Shown piece after piece: positions 1 through 6,088 of a DNA stretch of 7,349 bases. The position numbers were made by a program, and so were the translations under genes. The DNA is from Stagnihabitans sp043721775. GTDB taxonomy: Bacteria; Pseudomonadota; Alphaproteobacteria; Rhodobacterales; Rhodobacteraceae. The notes below the pieces were generated by a model that was not told where the DNA came from, did not search any database, and worked only from the letters and a program-made list of their open reading frames with translations. The stretch covers positions 1-7,349 of the forward strand of contig JAYSQA010000086.1 of NCBI GenBank assembly GCA_043721775.1, given 5' to 3'. Each line of letters starts with the position of its first letter. Position 1 is the stretch's first letter.

Positions 1-24
1 CGTCCGACGCGCCACGCCATCACC

Positions 25-54
25 ATAGTGTCCACTACCGATGGTGGACACTAT
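25..54. repeat. Perfect 11-bp inverted repeat, possible operator
   Basis: The arms ATAGTGTCCAC (25-35) and GTGGACACTAT (44-54) are exact reverse complements separated by 8 bases. The left arm with the next two bases (TAGTGTCCACTA) is itself nearly palindromic, so the element looks like two overlapping TAGTG/CACTA half-site pairs. That is typical of a dimeric regulator site rather than a terminator, and no T-run follows on either strand. On the minus strand the repeat ends right at an ATG (26-24) that could begin a gene leaving the window, but only 26 bases of it are visible and no clear ribosome binding site precedes it. A transposon end or recombination site is an alternative. The repeat is certain; its role is not. 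Confidence 0.6.
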
Positions 55-399
55 CCCGCACTCTCAGCCCGCGGCAGGGCGGCAAGACCGGACGCTTACG
101 AAGGAAGGCTGATCTCGCACAATCGCCGCTCTTGCGCGCCGCGTGGCTTATGCCGGTGAAGCGCACGAGGGCAAATACGTGCGCCGCGTCTTCAAAACGC
201 CTCTTTGGCGCAGCGCCCCGAAACTAGATACCGACTGCATGGTGCAGCCGGTGTGGCTTCAATGGGCCAACTGGGATTCCGGTCCAAAGCGACCGCTCGA
301 ATGGGGAAGCGCGTTGCAGTGCGGCTTCCCCCTCCGGCTCTTCATGCTTGCCGCAGCGACGTTTCGTGGGCATGTCCCTACAATAGCCACTGTGAACCT
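55..399. other. Region with no convincing gene; possible recombinase scrap
   Basis: No frame here gives a complete protein that I recognise, and the plus-strand open frames run on antisense to the gene at 400-843. One short stretch, read on the plus strand from about 113 to 195, gives residues including TIAALARR and GKYVRRVFKTP. This faintly resembles the C-terminal helix-turn-helix part of large serine recombinases. A TGA directly precedes it, and the resemblance stops after about 25 residues. If real, it is a decayed remnant. The rest of the stretch also serves as the downstream flank of the minus-strand operon. Confidence 0.25.
303..331. other. Stem-loop downstream of the minus-strand operon
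   Basis: GGGGAAGC (303-310) and GCTTCCCC (324-331) form an 8-bp stem, which two further GC pairs can extend if one base is bulged. It lies about 70-100 bases beyond the stop of the glyoxalase-superfamily gene. That is a suitable place for transcript 3'-end formation or stabilisation. No U-run follows the stem on the minus strand, so it is not a textbook intrinsic terminator. Confidence 0.35.
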
Positions 400-843
400 T
401 CAGGAACTGCCAGGCGACCGTCCCGGCATATTTATGACTAACTGTGGTACGTCGTCAGACGTTTTTTGCAACGACCGGCCGTCAGGCCCGATAACGCCCC
501 TGATACGGCGCCGCAGGTTCGAAAAACTTTCGAAGCGGACAGTGTCGATAGGCATGTCTAACTGGATTGAGACATTCACATTCAAACCGATTTTTGACAG
601 GGCCACGATCCGCCCCACAAACGTTTGTCCCAGATACTTGCCCCGGACTTCATCGCCCAACTGGAGCGTCCGCGGCTCTGCGCGCGACAGCTTGGCGTGA
701 AGGGTATTCCAGTCTCGTGCACCATCCTGGTGGGCGACAAGCTCCAAGGCCTGCGCGTGGCTGATCCTTGTGCCCTGCCCGACAAGCGCGTCGCGCAAGG
801 CCTTGGCCTTTGATTTGGCCTCTGACACGGAGTTCAACGTCAT
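400..843 (-). CDS. Glyoxalase-superfamily small protein
   Basis: The product is 147 residues with no signal peptide or membrane segment, so it is probably cytoplasmic. Two blocks are characteristic. The first is an N-terminal alpha-helical block (about residues 5-52) containing SHAQALELVAHQDGARDWN. The second (about 61-136) contains LGDEVRGKYLGQ, then DTVRFESFSNLRRRIRG and a C-terminal SDDVPQLVI. Together they match short alphaproteobacterial proteins annotated as 'glyoxalase superfamily' (Glyoxalase_8 type). I see no obvious glyoxalase metal-ligand set, and the biochemical role of these proteins is not established. The ATG at 843-841 was chosen over upstream in-frame codons because it overlaps the MATE stop as ATGA, the recognisable domain begins there, and GGGAAG lies 8 bases upstream. 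The frame stays open upstream to 1236, but that part only shadows the transporter. Probably translated by coupling to the MATE gene. Confidence 0.8.
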   Translation of the reverse strand: MTLNSVSEAKSKAKALRDALVGQGTRISHAQALELVAHQDGARDWNTLHAKLSRAEPRTLQLGDEVRGKYLGQTFVGRIVALSKIGLNVNVSIQLDMPIDTVRFESFSNLRRRIRGVIGPDGRSLQKTSDDVPQLVINMPGRSPGSS

Positions 844-2237
844 GGCGTTTGCTTCCCAAGGGAAAGGCCGAAACCTGTGCTGAGTGCGCGATGCCGCTGG
901 CTTGCGATCACCACCCCGAGGGCTGCGGCGACGATGATCCCGTCCGCAATCGGGAACGCAAACCAGATCGCCTTTGCCCCGATGAAAAAGCCCAAGACCG
1001 CAAGCAGAAGAGGGCTGAGGGCAAAAGGTTTGATCAACGTCAGCACCGCTGTCCGCCCGGGTCTGCCTACGGCCTGAAAATATAAGGCGAGCACCAGAAC
1101 CGGACCGGTGAACAGATAGAGGGACAACATCGGAACCAAAATCCTGCCGACCTGGCCGATGACATCCGGATTGGTCACAAACCCGCCGCCAATCCAGTTG
1201 TGTCCGATCAGCAATGTGACCTCGACCAAGGCACAATACAGAAAGGCCACAGCAAGTGCTATCCGCAGGGCGGCATCCGACCGTCGGTAGAGTTCTGCGC
1301 CAGTGTTATGTCCGACGATGGTTTGGGTGGCCATGGCGATGGCCATCAGCGGAAGAAAGGTGAAGCTTAAAATCCGGGTCACAATGCCATAAGCGGCAAC
1401 GCTATCGACATAGCCAGTGCCCGCCGTCAGGCGCAGCGTCGTGATCACCGTGGCCGAAACCAGTGCGATCCCGATGAAGCTGAGACTGACTGGCGCGCCC
1501 AAGGTCAATATGGGACGCCATCCTCCGATCCAGCGGGACGTCCAGAGGCCGGACATCCTCAGGATGCCTGCCCCGCAGCACCGCAAACCCACAAGCACTG
1601 CAAGCCCTGTTCCTTGGGCAATTGCCGTTCCCAAGGCGGACCCAGCCACGCCCATGTCCAAGGGCACAATCAACACATAATTCAGTGCGATATTGGCAAG
1701 GGTGACGCCTGCTGACATCAACGCGATGAGGCCAGCGTGACCTTCGTTGCGCCACGCATCGGCATGAACGCTGAGCAGCAGTTGCAGGGGTGATGCAAAG
1801 ATCATGATGGCAAGATAGGTGTAGGCCATGCGTGCAATGTCAGCCTGGCCGCCCGACAGTTGGCCGATGACAAAGCCTGCAATAGTGCTGAAGGCCGCGA
1901 TCAACAGCATGGATAGAAAGAGTGCCAATCCATGCGCCTGAGCAAAAACAGCCATTGCGTCAGTGTGTTGCTCCGCGCCAAGCTGTCGGGCAAGAAGGCT
2001 GGACATACCACCGCTGACAAGGGTCGAGAGGGCGATGGTGACCATCAAAATGGGAAACACGAGGCTTACGGCCGCAAGGGCATCAGGTCCGACAAAATGC
2101 CCCAGGAATGCAGCGTCGACCACGGCCAACATGCCACTCATCAGCATCATGACCATCATTGGCAGGGCATTGGCGACAAATAGCCGCCCGATCGTGGCAG
2201 ATAGAAACCGGTTTTGGGATGCGTGTTGAGACGACAT
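840..2237 (-). CDS. MATE family efflux transporter
   Basis: This is an inner-membrane antiporter of the multidrug and toxic compound extrusion family, which exports drugs or cationic compounds in exchange for Na+ or H+. The 465-residue length and about 12 hydrophobic segments fit a full MATE protein. Visible family marks (numbered from the upstream ATG) are the Pro in the first helix (NALPMM, residue 27), the VDAAFLGHFVG segment with its Asp at 42, the mid-protein NIALNYVLI, the second-half QTIVGHNTGA, and FQAVGRPGR near the C-terminus. The last resembles the MepA/DinF-like branch. Substrate cannot be read from sequence. Two ATGs stand in tandem (2240 and 2237). The second is preferred because GAGGAG (2249-2244) is 6 bases from it but only 3 from the first. 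It is the first gene of a two-gene operon whose stop overlaps the start of the glyoxalase-superfamily gene. It appears intact. Confidence 0.92.
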   Translation of the reverse strand: MSSQHASQNRFLSATIGRLFVANALPMMVMMLMSGMLAVVDAAFLGHFVGPDALAAVSLVFPILMVTIALSTLVSGGMSSLLARQLGAEQHTDAMAVFAQAHGLALFLSMLLIAAFSTIAGFVIGQLSGGQADIARMAYTYLAIMIFASPLQLLLSVHADAWRNEGHAGLIALMSAGVTLANIALNYVLIVPLDMGVAGSALGTAIAQGTGLAVLVGLRCCGAGILRMSGLWTSRWIGGWRPILTLGAPVSLSFIGIALVSATVITTLRLTAGTGYVDSVAAYGIVTRILSFTFLPLMAIAMATQTIVGHNTGAELYRRSDAALRIALAVAFLYCALVEVTLLIGHNWIGGGFVTNPDVIGQVGRILVPMLSLYLFTGPVLVLALYFQAVGRPGRTAVLTLIKPFALSPLLLAVLGFFIGAKAIWFAFPIADGIIVAAALGVVIASQRHRALSTGFGLSLGKQTP

Positions 2238-2243
2238 CATTCA

Positions 2244-2249
2244 CTCCTC
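2244..2249 (-). promoter_or_regulatory. Ribosome binding site of the MATE gene
   Basis: GAGGAG on the minus strand lies 3 bases from the ATG at 2240 and 6 bases from the ATG at 2237. The spacing favours the downstream ATG as the start. The choice changes the protein by only one Met. Confidence 0.7.
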
Positions 2250-2553
2250 AGATGGGCATTCCGAACTGGAGGAGGCCTGCATTATCCACCTGCGAAATGC
2301 TTCGAGGGTGAGTGAAATGGTCGTTTTGGGCTTCACCGTGACTTTCGTCTGCAGGCGGCGGGTGCCCCCCTGATCGACCTGCAAGGCCCTCAACTGCCAT
2401 GCCTCATAAATTGGGGCTATTGCTGAAGCTTCCTATTATACGGGTTGCAACGTCAACGAACGGCTGCTTCGGCTCGATGCCACATGTGTACTGCCGCGTC
2501 CGCATCGGTCTGCTTTCCGCCCTTCAAGCATCGACAGCTACTGGGAGAAATAG
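2250..2553. other. Upstream region of MATE operon, no gene recognised
   Basis: No frame on either strand gives a protein that I recognise. The part next to the MATE gene must carry its promoter. A GATAAT-like element on the minus strand (around 2278-2286) could be a -10 box, but I see no good -35 at the right distance. The stretch around 2440-2550 reads like degraded sequence next to the IstB remnant, with many stops and no ribosome binding site. Confidence 0.3.
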
Positions 2554-2740
2554 GACATCCTCAACCTTGGGGAATTGGCCACGATCTTTGGGAACGCCAA
2601 GATAACCATGGCCTTTCTCAACCACCCCACCACCCCAGCAACATTCTGGAGGTCGGAGACGACAGCTTTCGGGTCACGGCCAGCACAGCCGGAGCAGCCG
2701 AAAATGAAAGGGACAAACCCGGCCTTGACGCCAGCCGGAC
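2554..2740 (+). pseudogene. Decayed C-terminal fragment of an IstB-like IS21 helper
   Basis: IstB is the ATP-binding helper of IS21-type transposition. The frame starting at 2554 reads DILNLGELATIFGNAKITMA up to about 2620. This resembles the conserved IstB segment that normally runs like GEWPTVFGDAKMTTALLDRLTHH. The match then moves to another frame (about 2625-2740), reading HHPSNILEVGDDSFRVTAS and continuing to GAAENERDKPGLDAS, which resembles the family's usual end (H-I-x-E-T-G-N-D-S-x-R-F). So a frameshift sits around 2620-2635. There is no start codon, the ATP-binding N-terminal part is missing, and no partner istA is visible. The identification rests on remembered family patterns, not an alignment. 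Confidence 0.5.
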
Positions 2741-2828
2741 TCGACCGCCACAGTCAGAGGCGATAGAACTTTTTGTGGAAATCAACACAGAGACTTGCGG
2801 CGGTTCATCCGGATACGGCTTCATTCGC

Positions 2829-2833
2829 GGAGG
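2829..2833 (+). promoter_or_regulatory. Ribosome binding site fixing a TTG start
   Basis: GGAGG stands 7 bases before the TTG at 2841, an optimal distance. No ATG or GTG near this point would keep the whole N-terminal membrane anchor, so this site decides the start of the hydrolase. Confidence 0.8.
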
Positions 2834-2840
2834 ATAAGCA

Positions 2841-3839
2841 TTGCGCCACCTGTTTCGCGGAATCGTCGCTTTGGTCTTGCTCGGGGTTGTCGGGGTGGTT
2901 GTCGCAATCGTGGCGATTGCGCTTCCCTTTCCGCAAATGCCGCCGGAGGCTGACGTTTTCGGCTTTGCTGCCGAGAAGGACAAAAGCACAAGGGAGTTGC
3001 CACCGCTCCAGCAGTTCCGCGCGCGGGATGGCGATGCGCTGGCCTACAGGTTTTACGATTCATCCAGTGAACGGATCCTCATCTTCATTCACGGCTCCTC
3101 CTATCACGGTGGCGGCTATGACGCGTTGGCGCGTTATGTCAGTGCCGCAGGGGCCGCCAAGGTCGTTTTGCCGAACATGCGAGGGCATTATTTCTCGGGG
3201 CGACGCCGGGGTGACGTCGAGTACATCGGCCAGTACGAGGACGACATCGTCGACCTGATCCGGGAGCTGCGCAAAGAGGGCCACAGGGGCCCCATAATTC
3301 TGGGCGGCCATTCCAGTGGCGCAGGCTTTGTGCTGCGTTTTGCCGGAGGCCTCGGTCCGCAGCAGGAGGCGATTGCGGGCTACATCGCGCTCGCTCCGAT
3401 CATTCCGCGCACAGCCGCCGTGCGGGGGGGCGACGCGGGCGGGTGGAACGTCATTGATTTGCCTCGCATCCTGGGGCTTGTGGCGCTGAATGCCATAGGT
3501 GTGCACGGTTTTGATGGACTACCGGTTATCGCCTTCAACAAGCCCGCCAGCGCATGGAATGGGACTGAGACCCTTGCCTATTCCTGGCGGCTCAATCTCT
3601 CTTTCCATCCTCGCAACGACTACCAATCAGACGTAAGGGCGATGCCTTCCAACGCGCTGATCCTCGTCGGCGACAAGGATGAGGCTGTCGATGGCGCGGC
3701 GCTGCTGGCTCTGCTTAAGGACGCAGGCTACCGGGGCAGCGCAGAACTCCTCGCGCAGACCACGCATTTTGGCATGTTCAACGATGCGGGAGCGTTGGAG
3801 CGGGTGGCCGACTATGTCGCCAGTATTGCTGAACGTTGA
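2841..3839 (+). CDS. Membrane-anchored alpha/beta hydrolase
   Basis: The 332-residue protein has one N-terminal hydrophobic segment (about residues 7-30) after a short basic stretch, and then an alpha/beta-hydrolase domain that is probably periplasmic. The fold marks appear in order: IFIHGSSYHGG (81-91, oxyanion-hole region), the nucleophile elbow GHSSG with Ser158, a cap region (about 180-260), GDKD with candidate acid Asp278 (or Asp280), and TTHF with His309. The triad is therefore complete and the enzyme is probably active as a serine esterase, lipase or lysophospholipase-type hydrolase. The substrate cannot be named. The start is TTG, supported by GGAGG 7 bases upstream. The gene stands alone, downstream of a decayed mobile-element fragment and convergent with the LysR gene, 42 bp away. 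No clear terminator is visible in that gap. Confidence 0.88.
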   Translation: MRHLFRGIVALVLLGVVGVVVAIVAIALPFPQMPPEADVFGFAAEKDKSTRELPPLQQFRARDGDALAYRFYDSSSERILIFIHGSSYHGGGYDALARYVSAAGAAKVVLPNMRGHYFSGRRRGDVEYIGQYEDDIVDLIRELRKEGHRGPIILGGHSSGAGFVLRFAGGLGPQQEAIAGYIALAPIIPRTAAVRGGDAGGWNVIDLPRILGLVALNAIGVHGFDGLPVIAFNKPASAWNGTETLAYSWRLNLSFHPRNDYQSDVRAMPSNALILVGDKDEAVDGAALLALLKDAGYRGSAELLAQTTHFGMFNDAGALERVADYVASIAER

Positions 3840-3881
3840 CGCGCAGGGCATTTGGGCGAAGCTGCTAAAATACCGCGCGAG

Positions 3882-4766
3882 CTAGGAAAACGCTTCGGCC
3901 AGAAGATCATAGACCACGCGGATGCGGCGGCTGGTCAATAGTTCGCGGTGGGTGGTCAGCCAGAACGGAACGGGTAGGGCCACGAGGTCCGGTAGGACCG
4001 GTTCAATGCCGGGTAGCAAGACTGCGAATTCCTTTGGCATGGCGCCGATACCAAAACCCTGCCGGATCAACTCGCCCGCCACCACGCCATTGTCGGTCAC
4101 AACTTTGAACTGCGCCCGGGTCAGGGCAAGGCCGCAGGAGTTCAGCCCGGCTATCAGCCGCTCCACCGGGGCAAAGCCGATAAAGGTGGCGTCTGACAGG
4201 TCGGCGACGGTTTGGGGGCGGCCATGCCGGTCTAGGTAACTGGTCGCGGCATAGAAGTGCGCGGATGACGTGCGGACCAGTTTCGCAATCAGTTCCGGCT
4301 GGTCCGGGCGGGCGTGGCGGATGGCGATATCCGCCTCGCGCCGCCGCAGGTCGCGGATGTCGTTCGAGGCAAGAACCTCAATCTCGATTCCGGGGGCCAG
4401 TTCTTTCAGGCGCATCAGGATCGGCGGCAGGAAATAGGCGGCAAGAGCGTCGCTGGCGGTGATGCAAACCTGCCCCCCGATCGCCTGTGACTGGCCCGAG
4501 GGAGCCAAAGCGATGCCAGCTGCGGCCTCGCCCATGGCGCGGAACTGGTCCAGCAGTTCGACCCCGGTGGGCGTGATCGCCAAAGACCGCCCGACCCGGT
4601 CGAAGAGGACGACACCAAGCGCCTCCTCCAGCGCTGCCACCTGCCGCGACAATGTGGGTTGCGTCAGCCCGAGCGCGCGAGCGGCGGCCGACAGGCTGCC
4701 CGCCTCTGCCGTGGCAAGGAAGGCGCGGGCCTGGTTCCAGTCAAAGGGAGAGGTCTGCCAATTCAT
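3882..4766 (-). CDS. LysR family transcriptional regulator
   Basis: The product has 294 residues, normal for LysR-type regulators. The N-terminal winged helix-turn-helix is clear (about residues 8-67: FDWNQARAFLATAEAGSLSA, then AARALGLTQPTLSRQVAALE and LFDRVGRSLAITPTGVELL). An effector-binding domain follows from about residue 92, with the motif DLRRREADIAIRHARPDQPE typical of the family. The inducer is unknown. The gene is divergent from a DUF2306-type membrane protein gene. This is the classical layout in which a LysR protein controls the divergent gene and represses itself. The intergenic region carries two dyads suited to such control. The ATG at 4766 has no Shine-Dalgarno sequence, but a promoter-like TTGCGG-N16-TATACA ends 7 bases before it, which suggests a leaderless transcript. 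The gene appears intact. Confidence 0.93.
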   Translation of the reverse strand: MNWQTSPFDWNQARAFLATAEAGSLSAAARALGLTQPTLSRQVAALEEALGVVLFDRVGRSLAITPTGVELLDQFRAMGEAAAGIALAPSGQSQAIGGQVCITASDALAAYFLPPILMRLKELAPGIEIEVLASNDIRDLRRREADIAIRHARPDQPELIAKLVRTSSAHFYAATSYLDRHGRPQTVADLSDATFIGFAPVERLIAGLNSCGLALTRAQFKVVTDNGVVAGELIRQGFGIGAMPKEFAVLLPGIEPVLPDLVALPVPFWLTTHRELLTSRRIRVVYDLLAEAFS

Positions 4767-4784
4767 GCGTTTTTGTATAACGCA
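4766..4784. promoter_or_regulatory. Dyad over the LysR start, candidate autoregulatory site
   Basis: TGCGTTTTTGTATAACGCA is a 6-bp inverted repeat (TGCGTT/AACGCA) with a 7-base AT-rich centre. It begins at the first base of the LysR ATG and overlaps the candidate -10 box of that gene. A bound protein would block initiation, as in the negative autoregulation common for LysR regulators. It does not show the strict T-N11-A spacing. Confidence 0.4.
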
Positions 4785-4801
4785 AAGCCGGATTCCCGCA
4801 A
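4774..4801 (-). promoter_or_regulatory. Candidate leaderless promoter of the LysR gene
   Basis: On the minus strand, TTGCGG (4801-4796) and TATACA (4779-4774) are separated by 16 bases. The ATG follows TATACA by 7 bases, so transcription would begin at or next to the start codon. That fits the absence of a ribosome binding site. Predicted by eye only. Confidence 0.4.
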
Positions 4802-4804
4802 TTT

Positions 4805-4840
4805 CTTTCGAACCTACGCATAAGTAGACCGCTTCGAAAG
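4805..4840. promoter_or_regulatory. Inverted repeat in the LysR/DUF2306 gap, overlapping an RBS
   Basis: CTTTCGAA (4805-4812) and TTCGAAAG (4833-4840) are perfect reverse complements 20 bases apart. Between them is a smaller CTAC/GTAG dyad (4814-4817, 4824-4827). The right arm overlaps the ribosome binding site AAGGAG (4838-4843) of the DUF2306-type gene. It is a candidate operator for the divergently encoded LysR protein. If transcription starts upstream of 4805, it could instead form an RNA hairpin covering the ribosome binding site. Confidence 0.45.
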
Positions 4841-4843
4841 GAG
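4838..4843 (+). promoter_or_regulatory. Ribosome binding site of the DUF2306-type gene
   Basis: AAGGAG lies 7 bases before the ATG at 4851 but only 1 base before the in-frame ATG at 4845. The spacing therefore favours 4851 as the start. Confidence 0.75.
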
Positions 4844-4850
4844 AATGATC

Positions 4851-5513
4851 ATGCAGTTCAAACGACCTTCAATCCGTGAAGGCTGGCCCATCGCAGCAGG
4901 GCTTCTGGCGCTGAGCTTCATCCCAGTCGCGGCCGGGGTGGTGCGGTTGGTGTCGCTGGCCAGCGGTGAGACCGTCACCCTGGCCAACGCCCGGTTCTTT
5001 GCGCACCCGCTTCCCGTCCAGTTGCACATCGGCGGTGCCAGCTTGTTCTGCGTTCTGGGTGCCTTACAGTTCTGGCCCGGATTTCGCCGCCGCTTTCCGC
5101 GCTGGCACCGTTTGGCCGGGCGGATCGCGGCACCGGCGGATATCGTGGCAGGCCTGTCTGGACTGTGGATGAACCAGTTCTATCCTTACGGTCCGAACGA
5201 CGGCCTGCTGTTGTATTTCTTCCGGTTGCTCTTTGGGGCCGGGATGGTTCTGACCATGGCCCTCGGGATCGCCGCCATCCTGCGCCGGGACTTTGCCCAG
5301 CACCGCGCCTGGATGATGCGGGCCTATGCCATTGGTCTGGGGGCGGGCACTCAAGCCGTAACACAACTGCCGTGGATCCTGCTGGTTGGCCTGCCGGGGG
5401 AGCTTCCGAGGGCGCTACTTATGGGCGCCGCATGGGTTCTGAACCTTGCCGTCGCCGAGTGGTTCATCCGAGGGCAATCGGGCGCGGCGTTCGGTGCCCC
5501 TGTCGCGGCATGA
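4851..5513 (+). CDS. DUF2306-type integral membrane protein
   Basis: The 220-residue protein has about six hydrophobic segments (roughly 13-35, 57-74, 92-108, 120-144, 157-181, 187-206) and is an inner-membrane protein. It carries the pattern of DUF2306 proteins: HPLPVQLHIGGASLF near residues 52-65, then GALQFWPGFRRRFPRWHRLAGR (two pieces, 70-91), LSGLWMNQF (102-110), and RRDFAQHRAWMMRAYA (145-160). Histidines 52, 59, 86 and 151 sit in these conserved places and could bind a metal or heme, but that is conjecture; the family function is unknown. The ATG at 4851 is chosen over 4845 because of ribosome binding site spacing. It is divergent from the LysR gene and may be its target. The next gene on the same strand begins 94 bp downstream. 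Confidence 0.82.
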   Translation: MQFKRPSIREGWPIAAGLLALSFIPVAAGVVRLVSLASGETVTLANARFFAHPLPVQLHIGGASLFCVLGALQFWPGFRRRFPRWHRLAGRIAAPADIVAGLSGLWMNQFYPYGPNDGLLLYFFRLLFGAGMVLTMALGIAAILRRDFAQHRAWMMRAYAIGLGAGTQAVTQLPWILLVGLPGELPRALLMGAAWVLNLAVAEWFIRGQSGAAFGAPVAA

Positions 5514-5568
5514 CCCGGCCGCGCAAAGGCTACCCCCTTCGTCGCCAGATCGGCAAAGCGTCGAGCCA

Positions 5569-5582
5569 AAATCACATGATTT
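5569..5582. promoter_or_regulatory. Short dyad upstream of the lipoprotein gene
   Basis: AAATCA and TGATTT form a perfect 6-bp inverted repeat around CA, ending 25 bases before the ATG of the glycine-zipper lipoprotein. The AT-rich tract stands out in a GC-rich gap. It could be an operator or part of a promoter. Chance occurrence is possible for so short an element. Confidence 0.25.
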
Positions 5583-5607
5583 CAATCTTCAAGAAAGCAC
5601 ACACGAA

Positions 5608-5973
5608 ATGAAAAACCTATATATTCTGGCACTTTGCCCCATGATGGTCTTGTCTGCCTGCGCGGATATCGGTGCCACCTACCAACCGATCCTTGATGGC
5701 GCCCCAAGCGCATCTTTCCAATCAGACCTGCAAGCCTGCCAAAGCCTTGCGCGTGTTCAGCATCAGCTTGATCTGGACACGATGGGCTCAGCTGCGGTGG
5801 GTGGTGCTCTTGGTGCTGCGGTTGGCGCACACGACGAGGGTGGAACCGCCCTTGAAGGCCTGGTCGGCGGCGCTTTAGTTGGCCTTGTCGGAGGTGTGTC
5901 CAAGTCCAAGGACAAGCGCGAGATGATCGTGGTGGAGTGCATGAAAGGCCGCGGTCACCGCGTCGTTGGATAG
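5608..5973 (+). CDS. Small glycine-zipper lipoprotein
   Basis: The 121-residue product starts with a short signal sequence ending in the lipobox LSAC, with Cys18 as the predicted lipidated residue, so it should be anchored to the outer or inner membrane from the periplasm. After a conserved stretch (YQPILDGAPSASFQSDLQAC, 25-44) comes a Gly/Ala-rich segment with repeated G-x3-G spacing (about 60-97, GSAAVGGALGAAVG and GLVGGALVGLVGG). This is typical of glycine-zipper envelope proteins. The end, IVVECMKGRGHRVVG, is conserved among Rhodobacteraceae homologues as I remember them. Function is unknown; a structural or stress-related envelope role is inferred. The ATG at 5608 is chosen because it begins the signal sequence. 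The frame stays open upstream to 5446, but that part lies inside the preceding gene. The ribosome binding site is weak (AAGAAAG about 10 bases upstream). Confidence 0.85.
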   Translation: MKNLYILALCPMMVLSACADIGATYQPILDGAPSASFQSDLQACQSLARVQHQLDLDTMGSAAVGGALGAAVGAHDEGGTALEGLVGGALVGLVGGVSKSKDKREMIVVECMKGRGHRVVG

Positions 5974-6003
5974 CTGTTTCATGCCAGCAGCCACGCAATA
6001 GAA

Positions 6004-6030
6004 ACCGGAAGACAAGCCGGGATTTCCGGT
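6004..6030. other. Stem-loop after the lipoprotein gene
   Basis: ACCGGAA (6004-6010) and TTCCGGT (6024-6030) form a perfect 7-bp stem with a 13-base loop, 31 bases after the lipoprotein stop. There is no T-run after it, so an intrinsic terminator is doubtful. It could protect the transcript end or attenuate readthrough into the broken gene downstream. Confidence 0.3.
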
Positions 6031-6088
6031 AATCACGCCATCAAGGAAAGCAAGGCCATTGACGAACACGCGCCATGAAGATGGAAAG

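Noticed and set aside
143..700. Plus-strand open frame of 185 codons
   Set aside because: Most of it is antisense to the glyoxalase-superfamily gene, and it has no ribosome binding site. Only its first part has a faint recombinase-like look, noted separately.
844..1236. N-terminal extension of the glyoxalase-superfamily protein to 278 residues
   Set aside because: The extension is antisense-free but lies wholly within the MATE coding sequence on the same strand in another frame, has low-complexity shadow composition, and the ATGA-coupled ATG at 843 fits the domain start.
2445..2837. 130-codon plus-strand gene upstream of the hydrolase
   Set aside because: No start signal, and its meaningful part is only one of two frames of the IstB remnant. 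It is not a functional gene.
3840..3881. Bidirectional terminator between the convergent hydrolase and LysR genes
   Set aside because: The 42-bp gap has no stem of useful length and no flanking T-run.
5446..5607. Longer upstream start for the glycine-zipper lipoprotein
   Set aside because: It would overlap the DUF2306-type gene and bury the signal sequence and lipobox inside the protein. The ATG at 5608 gives a normal lipoprotein.
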